Assembly (NCBI GenBank): GCA_963924555.1
Contig: OZ004584.1
Coordinates: 4,835,001-4,899,000 of the forward strand
Length of the DNA: 64,000 nt
Origin: Crambe crambe
Lineage: Eukaryota; Porifera; Demospongiae; Poecilosclerida; Crambeidae
Direction: 5' to 3'
Shown here: in pieces, positions 12,869 through 26,654 of the stretch
Numbering within the stretch: position 1 is the stretch's first letter
How the letters are laid out: each line of letters starts with the position of its first letter
Notes under the pieces: model-generated
Told to the model about the DNA's origin: nothing
The model's database searches: none
The model's input: the letters and a program-made list of their open reading frames with translations, nothing else
Made by a program: the position numbers and the translations under genes

Positions 12869-13043
12869 CTTTTGTTATTGAGTTGTTATGGAGATTTCAA
12901 AATAATGCGCACCTAGTTGTCACGTGACCAGTTGAATCAGTATAATATCACAGCTGTTAGCCTCACCTGCCAGCTAGCTCTCGTCTTGCACTTGCAGGTG
13001 TAAGTATACTTATTAGCCCAGAGAGAAGTTACTCAAGTTTCAG
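12869..13043. promoter_or_regulatory. Divergent TMEM138/NDUFS1 promoter with GTCACGTGAC box
   Basis: The 175 bp between the two start codons contain a perfect 10-bp palindrome GTCACGTGAC (12919-12928). This matches the consensus bound by USF/MITF-TFE-type bHLH-ZIP factors. Both genes must be transcribed outward from this interval, so it is very likely a bidirectional promoter. Confidence 0.7.
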
Positions 13044-16252
<3,209 letters not shown>

Positions 16253-16257
16253 CATAT

Positions 16258-16401
16258 GCAGGGTTTCATACAGAGAGGGGGGACTATGCATGTGGGTGTG
16301 CTTGTGTAAGGAAAAAAGAAGTGATTTTTAAGTTATCGGTTAAGGGACATTTCAATCAGAGGTGGGATCCCCCTTCCCCCCTCTGTTGTATGAAACCCTG
16401 C
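16258..16401. mobile_element. 144-bp foldback MITE
   Basis: GCAGGGTTTCATACAGAG at the left and CTCTGTTGTATGAAACCCTG C at the right are inverted arms of about 24 bp, with G/C runs just inside. A related pair (AGGGATTCATACAGGG near 21959 and ATATGAATCCCTG near 22263) bounds another copy. Confidence 0.65.
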
Positions 16402-17033
16402 TCACATGTATAGCTGTAATATAATGTAAACTAGTTGACATGATCAGGACTAACCAGGTAAGTGCAGTAAATTTAGATGATGGCCGAGCCTTCTCGATGG
16501 CTAGTGGTATATATGGCGCATGCACAAATTTTCCATGGCTGAGTTTGTATGGCGCATGCACTGATTTTAGCCTGCATATAACCAAGGCTTATACTACATA
16601 ATTGTGTACAGCCAGTGGTTAATATTAATGTGTATACTCACTATTGGTAAAGGGTTACTCACTATTGGTAAAGGGTCACCGATTCTATATATTCGAGTAC
16701 ATAATATGCACCTATGAACCATTGATATACTTCACAAATTCATAATATAGCAATGTGTTAAGGGGTAGCTCAATGGAAGAAAATAAGACTCCTATAAATT
16801 TTCACAAAGTAAATAGTTGGTAAAGATCATCATGACTTCATGAATTCATGGATTGTAGGAAAATGTGAAGAACATCCTCTTCAATTGTTTTTGAAGGATG
16901 AGCTAGCTGCAGCATTTAGATAAAATTTGTGCCAGCTCATGTTGAATGAGCATGTGTTTTCACCAAGTTTATATAGGGCAATCTGCCATATTTAATTTCT
17001 GCCAATATTTCTGGCCATACAATAATTATAATA

Positions 17034-17512
17034 GCTAATACATACTGGATACTAATACATACTGGATACTAATACATACTGGATACTAATACATACTGGA
17101 TACTAATACATACTGGATACTAATACATACTGGATACTAATACATACTGGATACTAATACATACTGGATACTAATACATACTGGATACTAATACATACTG
17201 GATACTAATACATACTGGATACTAATACATACTGGATACTAATACATACTGGATACTAATACATACTGGATACTAATACATACTGGATACTAATACATAC
17301 TGGATACTAATACATACTGGATACTAATACATACTGGATACTAATACATACTGGATACTAATACATACTGGATACTAATACATACTGGATACTAATACAT
17401 ACTGGATACTAATACATACTGGATACTAATACATACTGGATACTAATACATACTGGATACTAATACATACTGGATACTAATACATACTGGATACTGGATA
17501 CTTACTGGATAC
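17034..17512 (+). repeat. 17-bp minisatellite, about 27 units
   Basis: Near-perfect head-to-tail copies of TACTGGATACTAATACA. The units are essentially identical, which implies recent expansion. It lies immediately before the receptor cluster. There are no unique spacers, so it is not CRISPR-like. Confidence 0.95.
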
Positions 17513-17579
17513 TATAACTTTTATGCAATCTTAATCATGTTATGTGATAAGGGTAAGCAAAGATGTATAGCTATAGTAG

Positions 17580-18534
17580 CTACTGCACATAAAGCTGGAG
17601 TAGTTGGATAGGTGTATCTTCATTATCACCAATATGGCAGATCCTGACCTCAAGGTCATCAGTGGTGGACCGGGGGAGAGTCTTGCAGAACCACGGAGGG
17701 TGGTTGAACTGGCAGCAGGTGCTGGAGTGACCACATCCATGGGCATCCCAGAGAGGATCATTGGAGTAAAATGTATGTGGTCCAAAAGTATTTGCACGGT
17801 TTCCGGAATCACAGAAGTAGTCATTTCCTACAAAAGCTGTTGAATATGGCCAGGAAATGTTATTACTGCAGGGGCACAACCATACTTGATTATAGTTATC
17901 TGTTTCTCCTACAGCACTTGCAAATGTCCAGATATGCTGTTGAGAACCTACACGGCCATGAGTCAGAGAGACACCATCGACATACGGTCCATCAATTATT
18001 ACAGAGGAAGTCAGTCCATGAAAGGCATCAGTTGTACCATCTTGATAAGCAATGACGCGTCCACACACACGACTGTATGTCAACCCAAAGGTGGAATAGA
18101 ACACTGAATTGCAACCTCTTCTGCTGGTCCTTCCCCTCCCACATGTCCTCACAGGAGAAGAGATGGTGGTCCAGTTGCTGGGACAGACCTGATTGGGGTC
18201 TGACATATCAAGGAAGGCCACTCTAGCCCACCCACTTGGTCCATCACAACCACACTGCCTGTTGAAGTCACAGTATATCTGCACAGCAGGTGGGCCAGTG
18301 CTGGGAAGTATCCAGTAGTAACCAGAAGGACTGTTTGAGACCAATGCTTTGCAGGAACTAGCAGGGTTGTCTTCAGTGAGGCCATGATTGAAAATTTAGT
18401 ACATTTATGGCATTAGTGACTTGTGATTGAGAAGGACAAGTACCATCAGGTCCACTTGTTAAGGCCTTGACTGGAACTATTTGCTGTGCAGTGCACAACT
18501 GCAAAGTAAGGAAGAGAACTGCAGTGAATATCAT
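17580..18534 (-). CDS. Secreted fibrinogen-like Cys-rich protein of the receptor family
   Basis: Exon 1 (18444-18534) encodes a signal peptide, MIFTAVLFLTLQLCTAQ. A 73-nt intron (18371-18443) has GTAC donor, CTGAAG acceptor and a TACTAA branch-like motif. Exon 2 (17580-18370) encodes the C-terminal domain. Joined, the protein is about 293 residues. The domain shows SCKALVSNSPSGYYWI, VQIYCDFNRQCGCDGPSGW, FVGNDYFCDSGN, DPLWD and TTDDLEVRIC, as in the membrane-bound paralogues, but the tail, TM helix and coiled-coil stalk are absent. Without the intron the two parts are in different frames, so splicing (or a frameshift) must be assumed. It may be a soluble ligand or decoy version of the receptors; that is inference. 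Confidence 0.75.
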
Positions 18535-19640
18535 GGTTGTCTTATTTCTCCACAATCGTACACAACTCGTCTTTTTTGGAATTCAAATCTTCAGGTGATT
18601 GTCCTTTTTATAGAGTATTGGGATATACTGCATTCTTTGTCTGGATTTTGGTATTTCAGAAATGCTTTAATTAATGCATCCATAGACTTCTATTTATAAT
18701 CATATAGCTAATGAATTTTATTCCTACAGCTACACCACAAAAATTTTGCTTGTAATAACAATAAGTAAATACACATAAAACAATAATGTGAGTGATAGCT
18801 TCGTACCCAGGCCCACCTTTTTTGCTGGGCGGTGGAAAAGCTAGAGGGCCTGGTATCAATTGCATGCACATATGCTCCATTGAACATGTAATAATACATA
18901 AATCTCATGCATGGTGAATGAGGTAATCATCAAAAACGTATGTAGCATGTGTGCATTCAATCAGCTTAGCTCCAGCTAGCTAGATCTGGCTCCAGACCAG
19001 TGAAATATGGTCAAAAACAAAAGTCAAGACATGATACTTTGATAGCAACGACTCTTCTCGTCTAGCCGGTTGGTAGCGACACAAAGCACATTACTTCTTT
19101 CATAAACAGCTTGCACAGAACGCTTCTGAGAATGAGGCAAGTTGAATCTAATGCAGAAAGTCTTGCAAAAGAAAACGGGCCTGGGTATGAGGCTAACATG
19201 GAACCGTGTCCTAGAATGGGCCTATATTTTTTGTATGCAGCTACCATGCTCACAATAACCAGTAAGTCTGGAATGGGTGTGATACCCATAGGAAAACAGA
19301 GAACAACTGACTTTTTATGTTGTTTAGCACATAAAAGAAGTGTGTGTAGCATGAAAAGTAGCAGCAGTGCGTGGGTGGGGTATGGATAGCTGTATAAGTG
19401 GAGTGGTTTTAATTTTATAAGTTCTTGAAGTCACTTGCACCCATCTTTTGGTATGCATTATTTCAGTCTACAGTCTACACCAAAGGTGTACATTAACTAA
19501 TCATCACAAGAAATTTTTTTACCAAGCCCAAAATCCTAGGTTTATATCATGTATCAAGGAATGAGCATCCTCCATACTTCTGCGTTTTTCAAATGATTGG
19601 ATGATGAGGAAGGTTGATATAGCTAACAAATTCTGACTAT
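18535..19640. other. Repeat-rich spacer, no gene seen
   Basis: Contains a short dispersed element (about 18805-18865, ACCCAGGCCC ... GGGCCTGGTA, an inverted pair) that recurs with G-runs near 29110-29190 and 29490-29550, and as a fragment near 19176. Other ORFs look incidental. Confidence 0.5.
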
Positions 19641-20095
19641 GATTAATACATAGTTTAGTGTGGCTTCGAGGGTCTATGTGATTTATCACCTTTGCCCTTG
19701 GACTACACCCTCGGGCTTAGGTTGGGAAGATTTGCTATACAAATTTTAGCCCTAGTGCTATCATTGTCCGTTGATATAACAGCGTCTCTATTCCCATCGC
19801 TCAAGGAGCATCTTCCACACCTCTGCGTTTTGCCATGCAAATTTTAGCCCTAGTGCTATCATTGTCCGTTGATATAGCAGCGTCTCTATTCCCCATCGCT
19901 CAAGGAGCATCCTCCACACCTCTGCGGTTTTCAAATAATTGGGAAGATTTGTTATACAAATTCTGGCCCTAGTGCTATCATTGTCCGTTGATATAACAGC
20001 GTCTCTATTTCCCATCGCTCAAGGAGCATCCTCAACACCTCTGCGTTTTTCGAATAATTGGGAAGATTTGTTATACAAATTCTGGCCCTAGTGCT
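19640..20095. repeat. 119-bp satellite array, left part
   Basis: Degenerate then regular copies of a unit containing TATAACAGCGTCTCTATTCC, CACACCTCTGCGTTTTTC and GGGAAGATTTGTTATACAAA. The array is interrupted at 20096 by a 1,048-bp insertion and resumes at 21144 in the middle of the same unit. Confidence 0.85.
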
Positions 20096-21143
20096 ATGTA
20101 GGGATGACGCAGACGGCCGCGCGCACCACCCACCTATAGACTAATACAAAAGTGAAATTCTAGTTCCCCCACTTCGACCTAACAAAAGCTACTGTGAATG
20201 ATTATCTAGCCTACTAGAGCCTACTACAATGTGCAGACCAAGTTTCAGGACCAGGGAGCTTACCGTTTCAGAAATACGGCAAGCAGGTAAATCGCTGGAT
20301 TCTTCTTCTTCTCTATTATTATTATTCTTCTTCTTCTTCTTCTTCTTAGACAACCATATCTCTCGAACCACTCAAGCTACAGCTATGATTTCTGGATAAA
20401 TCAACTCCAAATTCTACGAACTACGATCTTTTCTACTCGTTGATCCTCGAAAGAGTCGATAAAAAAGGAGACACTACGGAGCACAGCACTCGACTAATTC
20501 AATTAGGAAGCCATCTTTTCTATAATACGCATGCGCATGTATTTGATATCCAATTATTCGAAATTATAATATTACTCAGCTGTCTCTAGCTAGCTAGCTA
20601 GCTCTAGATAATGATGATAGACTACTGTATCGACTCGGGGATTTAGATTCACCATGGTAGACTCTATTTCAGCATCTTCGACCTCCAAGTATAGCTCAAC
20701 AATAACACAACACCTTGACTCCTGATAAATATGATTGGGCTGCTGTGCTATTCTTCTTTCATCTGTCCCTGCATAGAAGAATGAAGTCTTATGCATAGCT
20801 AAAACCATAAAAGAGAGGAAAAAAAGACCAGGAACAAGTAAGGGAAATTTTTTTTCGTGAAATGAAAAAAGATGTAGGGATGACCACTGCTCAAAAAAGT
20901 AAGGAAACAAGAAGGATGGAAATGGGATCAATCTTTGTTCTGTATATCCAGCCAACAATCCCTACATATACGTTGGGTAGCTTCAGATTATAGTGTAGTA
21001 ATGTACGTATATGTAGGGATTGTTGGCTGGATATACAGAACAAAGATTGACCCCATTTCCATCCTTCTTGTTTCCTTACTTTTTTGAGCAGTGGTCATCC
21101 CTACATCTTTTTTCATTTCACGAAATGCTTTTTCCCTTACTTG
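20096..21143. mobile_element. Composite structured element, copy 1 (inserted in the satellite)
   Basis: Begins ATGTAGGGATGAC within a satellite unit. The body has AAGTTTCAGGACCAGGGAGC and ATATCTCTCGAACCACTC. It ends with a foldback (20835-21143) whose outermost ends are CAAGTAAGGG and CCCTTACTTG. Each foldback arm is itself bounded by ATGTAGGGAT and ATCCCTACAT. ORFs inside are by-products of the foldback. No transposase was found, so it is non-autonomous. Confidence 0.75.
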
Positions 21144-21690
21144 TTATAACAGCGTCTCTATTCCCATTGCTCAAGGAGCATCCTCCACACCGCTGCGTTT
21201 TTTAAATAATTGGGAAGATTTGCCATACAAATTCTGGCCCTAGTGCTATCATTGTCTGTTGATATAACAGCGTCTCTATTCCCCATCGCTCAAGGAGCAT
21301 CCTCAACACCTCTGCGTTTTTCAAATAATTGGGAAGATTTGTTATACAAATTCTGGCCCAGTGCTATCATTGTCCGTTGATATAACAGCGTCTCTATTCC
21401 CCATCGCTCAAGGAGCATCCTCCACACCTCTGCGTTTTTCAAATAATTGGGAAGATTTGTTATACAAATTCTGGCCCTAGTGCTATCATTGTCCGTTGAT
21501 ATAACAGCGTCTCTATTCCCCATCGCTCAAGGAGCATCCTCCACACCTCTGCGTTTTTCAAATAATTGGGAAGATTTGTTATACAAATTCTGGCCCTAGT
21601 GCTATCATTGTCCATTGATATAACAGTGCTGTATTTCCCATTGCTCAAGAAGTACCCTCCACACCTCTGCTTTTTTTCAAATGATTAGAT
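21144..21690. repeat. 119-bp satellite array, right part
   Basis: About four and a half regular units; TATAACAGCG starts at 21381 and 21500, 119 bp apart. Further degenerate units trail to about 22520 (ACACATCTGCAT and similar). Confidence 0.85.
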
Positions 21691-23029
21691 GATGAGAAGG
21701 TTGATATAACCAATTCTTGCCCTAGTGCCATTGATATGAACAAAATCCATCCCTCAAGAAGTATCCTCTGCATTTTTCATATATATGGATTAGATGCTGT
21801 ACATGTCCATTAATGTGACAGTGTCTCTATTTCCCATCCCTTAAGAAGAAGTATTTATATTGTCCATAGTTCTGCATTTCCAAATGATTGGGTGTTGAAA
21901 TAACAATTTCTATAGTAATCATCACATGTCCATAGTGCCTTTATTATCTTCCACGTCCAGGGATTCATACAGGGTGGGGGGAGCCATGGAATATCCCCCC
22001 CTCCCCCCCCCCCCCCCCCCCCAAAAAAAAAAGAAAAAGAAAAAAGAAGAAAGATCTTCCCACCTAAATATATATAAGGCATTATATAGTTAGATTGCTG
22101 GGTGATTATAATTATCTTTGTGCAAGGTCAGATACATAATCACACCCTTCTCCATACAGACCCATTTCAAAGCAGATAGCTAATATGATCACGAAACTAT
22201 GGCAATAATGGTAATGGGCATGGGGAAAATTTTTTGGCGTTATCCCCCAACCTCAAAAATCCTATATGAATCCCTGACACCTCTACAATTAATGGATGAT
22301 AAGATGGCTTATATACGGCTATATATGACAGTGTCAAGAAAGAGTATTCTCCACACATCTGCATGGATGAGGATTATAGCCTCATGCCTTGGCTCCTGCC
22401 CCCACATAATTTAGAACCTGAGTAGGAGGTTAGGATGATGATAAGGTTATTGATGTGACAGTATGGATTAATAAGAAGAATATATCCTCCACACATCTGC
22501 ATCAGTAATCTCTTCGTATACTGGCTAGCAGCTATGGTTAGGCTTAGTTACAGTAGGTCTCACAGTAGTACTTTGACAGTGGATCTAACTCTGTAACCCC
22601 TTGGATGATGATCCAGTTGAGTGGCTGGTTCAAACCTTTCAGATAAAAGTATATTTAATCATACAAGATGATGTCATAGCACGTGCTTGCATAAATTGTA
22701 GATGATGTGCTTGCATAAATTGTAGATGATGTCATAGTATGTCATACTTCGTAGACACAATCTAAGAAGTTTGGTAAGGGTTGTCACCAATGCTGGCACT
22801 TGATTAATTTTTCTATTTGGTATATAATTTTGTTTGTTGTTATAAAATTATTTGTTTGTTGTTGTCATTTTTTGTTATTTACGAGAACAAAAAGCTAAAC
22901 AACAGAACCTCTAACATGCATCATATTTCTAATCAAGAAATGAAGATTACAGTAGGCACTGATAAACTATAATGATATGATTCAAAATCACTGGCTTACA
23001 CTATAAGCACACTAATCTTATCATTAAGT
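21691..23029. other. Degenerate repeat spacer, no gene seen
   Basis: Decayed satellite units, a poly-C tract next to poly-A (about 21995-22032) inside a foldback with ends AGGGATTCATACA / ATGAATCCCTG, and AT-rich sequence. Positions 22900-23340 are an inverted duplicate of about 32700-33230. Confidence 0.5.
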
Positions 23030-23110
23030 TGTACTCTAATGAACATAAATCTCTAAAAGTCGGATAGGTATATCTTAAAGATGTTTGCTCTATAGAGTTA
23101 TTACGACTAG
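23030..23110 (-). pseudogene. Receptor C-terminus fragment with internal deletion
   Basis: AATGAACATAAATCTCTAAA and TCGGATAGGTATATCTT match the 3' end of the receptor at 24688. They run directly into TGTTTGC, TATAGAGTTATTACGACTA from about 270 bp further upstream in that gene. The domain core between is deleted, so only a scar remains. Confidence 0.6.
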
Positions 23111-23769
23111 TGCAGTACACACATACAGCAGAACCCTGCTCCTAGTGTACACAGGTATCCTGGCTTGACCATGTGTGGTGACCGCTTGCAGCAACATGAT
23201 TTGCGTTTTGCATGGTATCCTGCATGTGCTCATCAGTGAAGATGGTCCCTTGATATGACTCCTGATGGATATTATATATAGTGTACTTTGAACCATGCAG
23301 CTGTTGTTTGTTGTTGTACTGCTCTGCTCCAGATCTAATCTGGCGTAGCCAGCCCCGAGCGCCAAAGGCGCGAGGGTCTGGTGACACATAATACTTGGAC
23401 TTGTTCGGGGGCAGGAAGTGCCGGATGACGCTTCCAATTGTTCATGTGTCACGATGACGCATTATGCGCGCAGTGGGCAGAACTACAAGAACATCTCTCC
23501 TAGATAGAAAAGCATCCAACTGCTCCCATTTCAACCCCCAATTCATAGGTACCCCAATCTAACAGTAGTTCTGTTGGCAGCATCTCTCAGCTCAGTGTTG
23601 TTGCAGAGCATGTGGCACTTTTAAATGACGTCATCAAGTGGCGCGTGATGTCACTAAACGTCAGAATACGTCACATAATGATCATTTAGCAGATTTCTTG
23701 CTAAATGAACAAGTCCTGTCTCCAGATCTTGATATATGCATGGTTATGATTTCAAATAGTGAACTCATA

Positions 23770-24115
23770 ACAATGTTAGCATAGCTACCACCACCCATCA
23801 CTGATGCGGGCACCCCTTTGTCATTGGCAACTCTCTCAGCTATCACTTCAATCTGGCACCTTATCTTCCCATACCCCACCTTGTTGGCTTGAGTGAGGTA
23901 TTCCTCAAGCTCCTGCTATTCTTTATTGTTGAGGTAAGGCACTGGCCCAGGATTGGTCCCACAAACAACTCTCCCAGATAGACGATTCTTGAGCGTGGTT
24001 GGGGGGATTCCATGGTTTCTTGCAGCTGTGTTGATCGAGTCAGCTGATCCATTCATTACAATCTTAATGGCAGCACTGTTTTCGCTTTGCATATGGTCGC
24101 TTCCTTGCTGGTTTA
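23770..24115 (-). pseudogene. Decayed pogo/psq-type transposase N-terminus
   Basis: Reading the - strand from about 24084 gives AAIKIVMNGSADSINTAARN, then HGIPPTTLKNRLSGR, the pattern of an HTH_psq DNA-binding domain. PGPVPYL and, after an in-frame TAG, QELEEYLTQANKVGYGKI follow, as in the linker to the CENP-B-like/DDE region of pogo/Tigger-type transposases. Upstream, PARKRPYAK appears in another frame. The in-frame stop and frameshift show it is dead. No DDE catalytic domain is visible downstream. Confidence 0.65.
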
Positions 24116-24687
24116 GATCTTAATGGAGGATTCCTGTTCAAGTTCTTCTTGGAGTAGCTGTGCGTCATCAGTGAAAAACAACGATTGCAAGAGAAGAAAG
24201 AAGAACGCTTCTCATGCTATCCCATATGGAGCAATTCCGCATAACTTTAATTATCTTCCGTGCATGTCCGTAAACTATGCTGGTCCATATTAAAATTGGA
24301 AATGGCTACTGGTCGATAATTGGCAGCCTACACTACTTAGCGCTAATTCTGTAAAAAACTATATAGTTAAGAAGGACAAAACATGCTGGTGATAGCTGTA
24401 GTTTTAATTTACAAGCTCTTGAGTAGTCACTGTCATTGTTCTTCGATCCGCCAACTTAGTTCGTGATCCACCATCATGTATTATTGCAGTCTACATCAAA
24501 GGTGTCCATCTGAAATTCTCAAGCCCTAAACCCGAGTTTATTGTATCAAATGAATGTGTGGGAATATACTTGTCTCAACAATTCTGCTTTGGATGAGGCT
24601 ATAATAATTATCATCGTCCATTAATGTGATAACATCTCAGTAAAGTTGTTCACTATAAACACACAAATCTTGTCATTAAGTAGTATT

Positions 24688-25943
24688 CTAATGAACATAA
24701 ATCTTTAAAAGTCGGATAGGTATATCTTCATCAATACCATCTTTACAGATCCTGACCTCCAGGTCATCAGTGGTGGACTGGGGGAGAGTCTTGCAGAACC
24801 ATGGAGGGTTGTTGAACTGGCAGCAGGTGCTGGAGGTACCACATCCCTGGCCATCCCAGAGAGGGTCACCAGAGTAGAAAGTAGTTGCAGAATACACGCC
24901 GTCATGGTTTCCAGAATCACAGAAGAAATCGTTTCCCACAAAAGATGTTTGCTGTATAGAGTTATTACGACTATGCATGCACAAATTGAAGATTCGTATG
25001 CTGCATTGACAAAAGACCAGATGTGGTGTCGAGATCCAACACTTCCATGAGTGAAAGAGACACCATCAATATAGCTTCCATCAATTAGACTAGAACATGA
25101 GGAGTAACCATTAGGACCGCCATATTGATAAGCTATTATATGTCCACATACATGACTATAGGTCATCCCATAAGTGGAATAGAACGCTGAATTGCAGCCA
25201 CAAGTACTTCTCAGTCCCCTCCCACATGTCCTCACAGGGGAAGAGATGGTGGTCCAGTTGCTGGGACAGACCTGATTGGGATCTGACATGTCGAGGAAGG
25301 CCACACGAGTCCACTCACTTGGTCCATCACAGCCACACTGCCTGTTGAAGTCACAGTACACATGTACAGCAGAGCCATTGGAGGACCTGATCCAGTAGTA
25401 ACCTGATGGGGAGGAAGAATTCAACTGCAAGACAAGGGAACATGAATCAGCCGGAAGATTCGAGTATTGTCCAGTCAGTGATTGAATGATATTATTTAGT
25501 TTTAAATCTAATGACGTCGAAATATTACTCTGAATATCATTGCGATTATTTTCAATTATCTGAAGTTGTGTTAGTCTTCTTTCAAGTTCAGAACTTTCAC
25601 TTGCAGAATTTTGGAGCTCCATTATCTGTTGAGATATATTATCCTGAAGCTCCATTATCTTTTTTTGAAAGTCATTCTGCTTCATTTCAAGTTGGGAGCA
25701 ACTAGAATTTGCTTTTGAGATACTCCACAGGGAAATTCCCATGCTAATAAATGCTGCACTACCTACTAGGATGAATCCAACTAGTGAAATAGTGCCACAA
25801 GCAGGCATTTTATGCTTGGATTTAACTTGACGAGAATTTTCAGCTTGAATTTTAGATCTTAGAACGACTCCATAGCAGGGATTCTTGTTCAATGATGTAG
25901 CTTCTTTCTCCCCTACTATCTCATAGTTACTTTCTGCTTCCAT
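24688..25943 (-). pseudogene. Type II receptor of the NPxY/fibrinogen-like family, frameshifted
   Basis: The ORF opens with ATG at 25943. The cytoplasmic tail has YEIV (7-10) and NPCY (21-24). The signal-anchor helix is at about 51-74 (LVGFILVGSAAFISMGISLW), followed by a coiled-coil stalk and the domain start with YYWIRSSNGSAVHVYCDFNR. After AAYESSICAC the frame changes near 24975; in the other frame the domain continues as TSFVGNDFFCDSGN, DPLWDGQGC, PPWFCKTLPQ and ends at 24688. The two frames together match intact paralogues end to end, so a single small indel breaks the gene. A sequencing error or recent null allele is possible. Confidence 0.8.
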
Positions 25944-25959
25944 AGTTCAGAAAAAAAAG

Positions 25960-26654
25960 TGTTTCAAATCGATAGCTGCTATGTCCACAATTGTTACTTA
26001 CTGTATGACTAAGAAATTCACCATGAGACGTACAAAATATATAGTAGCTATGATATTTTAAAGTAGTATGAGGTAAACTATTGTTATGAACAACAATGCA
26101 TGAACAATCATGATTACAAGTACAAACTGTTTATGTATTATTGTTTATTTTGTTATAGTTCATGTGTTATTGTGTAACATTTCATGTCCAGAGTAATCAA
26201 AAATAACTTTTTTCAAGCAGCTGGCCATATGGCCCCAACCACTTCAAGGTTTGGTTGGCAAAGTTGGGTGGCCATAAAGCAAAAACATTTAAAAGCATTT
26301 TAAACACATCTAGGCAAATCAGGAGTAGAAGAGAAGTATTCTGGTGTTGTTATGAAACTACACTCACTGCGTGCTTTTTTCTCCCATTCACGCATGGTTG
26401 CTAGGGAGGTGTAACTCTTGATGATCATCATAGATTCTGATAATTGATGGATATTGTTAAGTGAGCTTATACATGAGTTCCTAGCCAGGCTCCATGCAGG
26501 AGATTGCGAACACTGCTCCTACTAGACCAGGTGTGGTGACCGCTTGCAGCAGCAACATGATTTGCGTTTTGCATGGTATCATGCATGTGCTCATCAGTGA
26601 AGATGGTCCCTTAATCATTATAGTCCAGGATGATATGACTCCTGATGGATATTA
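25960..26654. other. Upstream flank of the 24688-25943 gene
   Basis: AT-rich. From about 26480 it is a copy of the flank sequence seen at 23150-23300 (GCATGTGCTCATCAGTGAAG). The 19-bp palindrome found upstream of most - strand paralogues was not seen here. Confidence 0.4.

Noticed and set aside
17034-17512. CRISPR-like array
   Set aside because: Units are contiguous with no unique spacers, in an animal genome. It is a minisatellite.
18371-18443. Frameshift in the secreted receptor-family gene
   Set aside because: A 73-nt GT-AG intron with a TACTAA branch-like site joins the frames exactly, so splicing is the simpler explanation.
20590-20958. Open frame starting MLAGYTEQRL, repeated on both strands (also 21020 and 27559)
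   Set aside because: It is the translation of foldback arms. The same sequence on opposite strands of a hairpin explains it.
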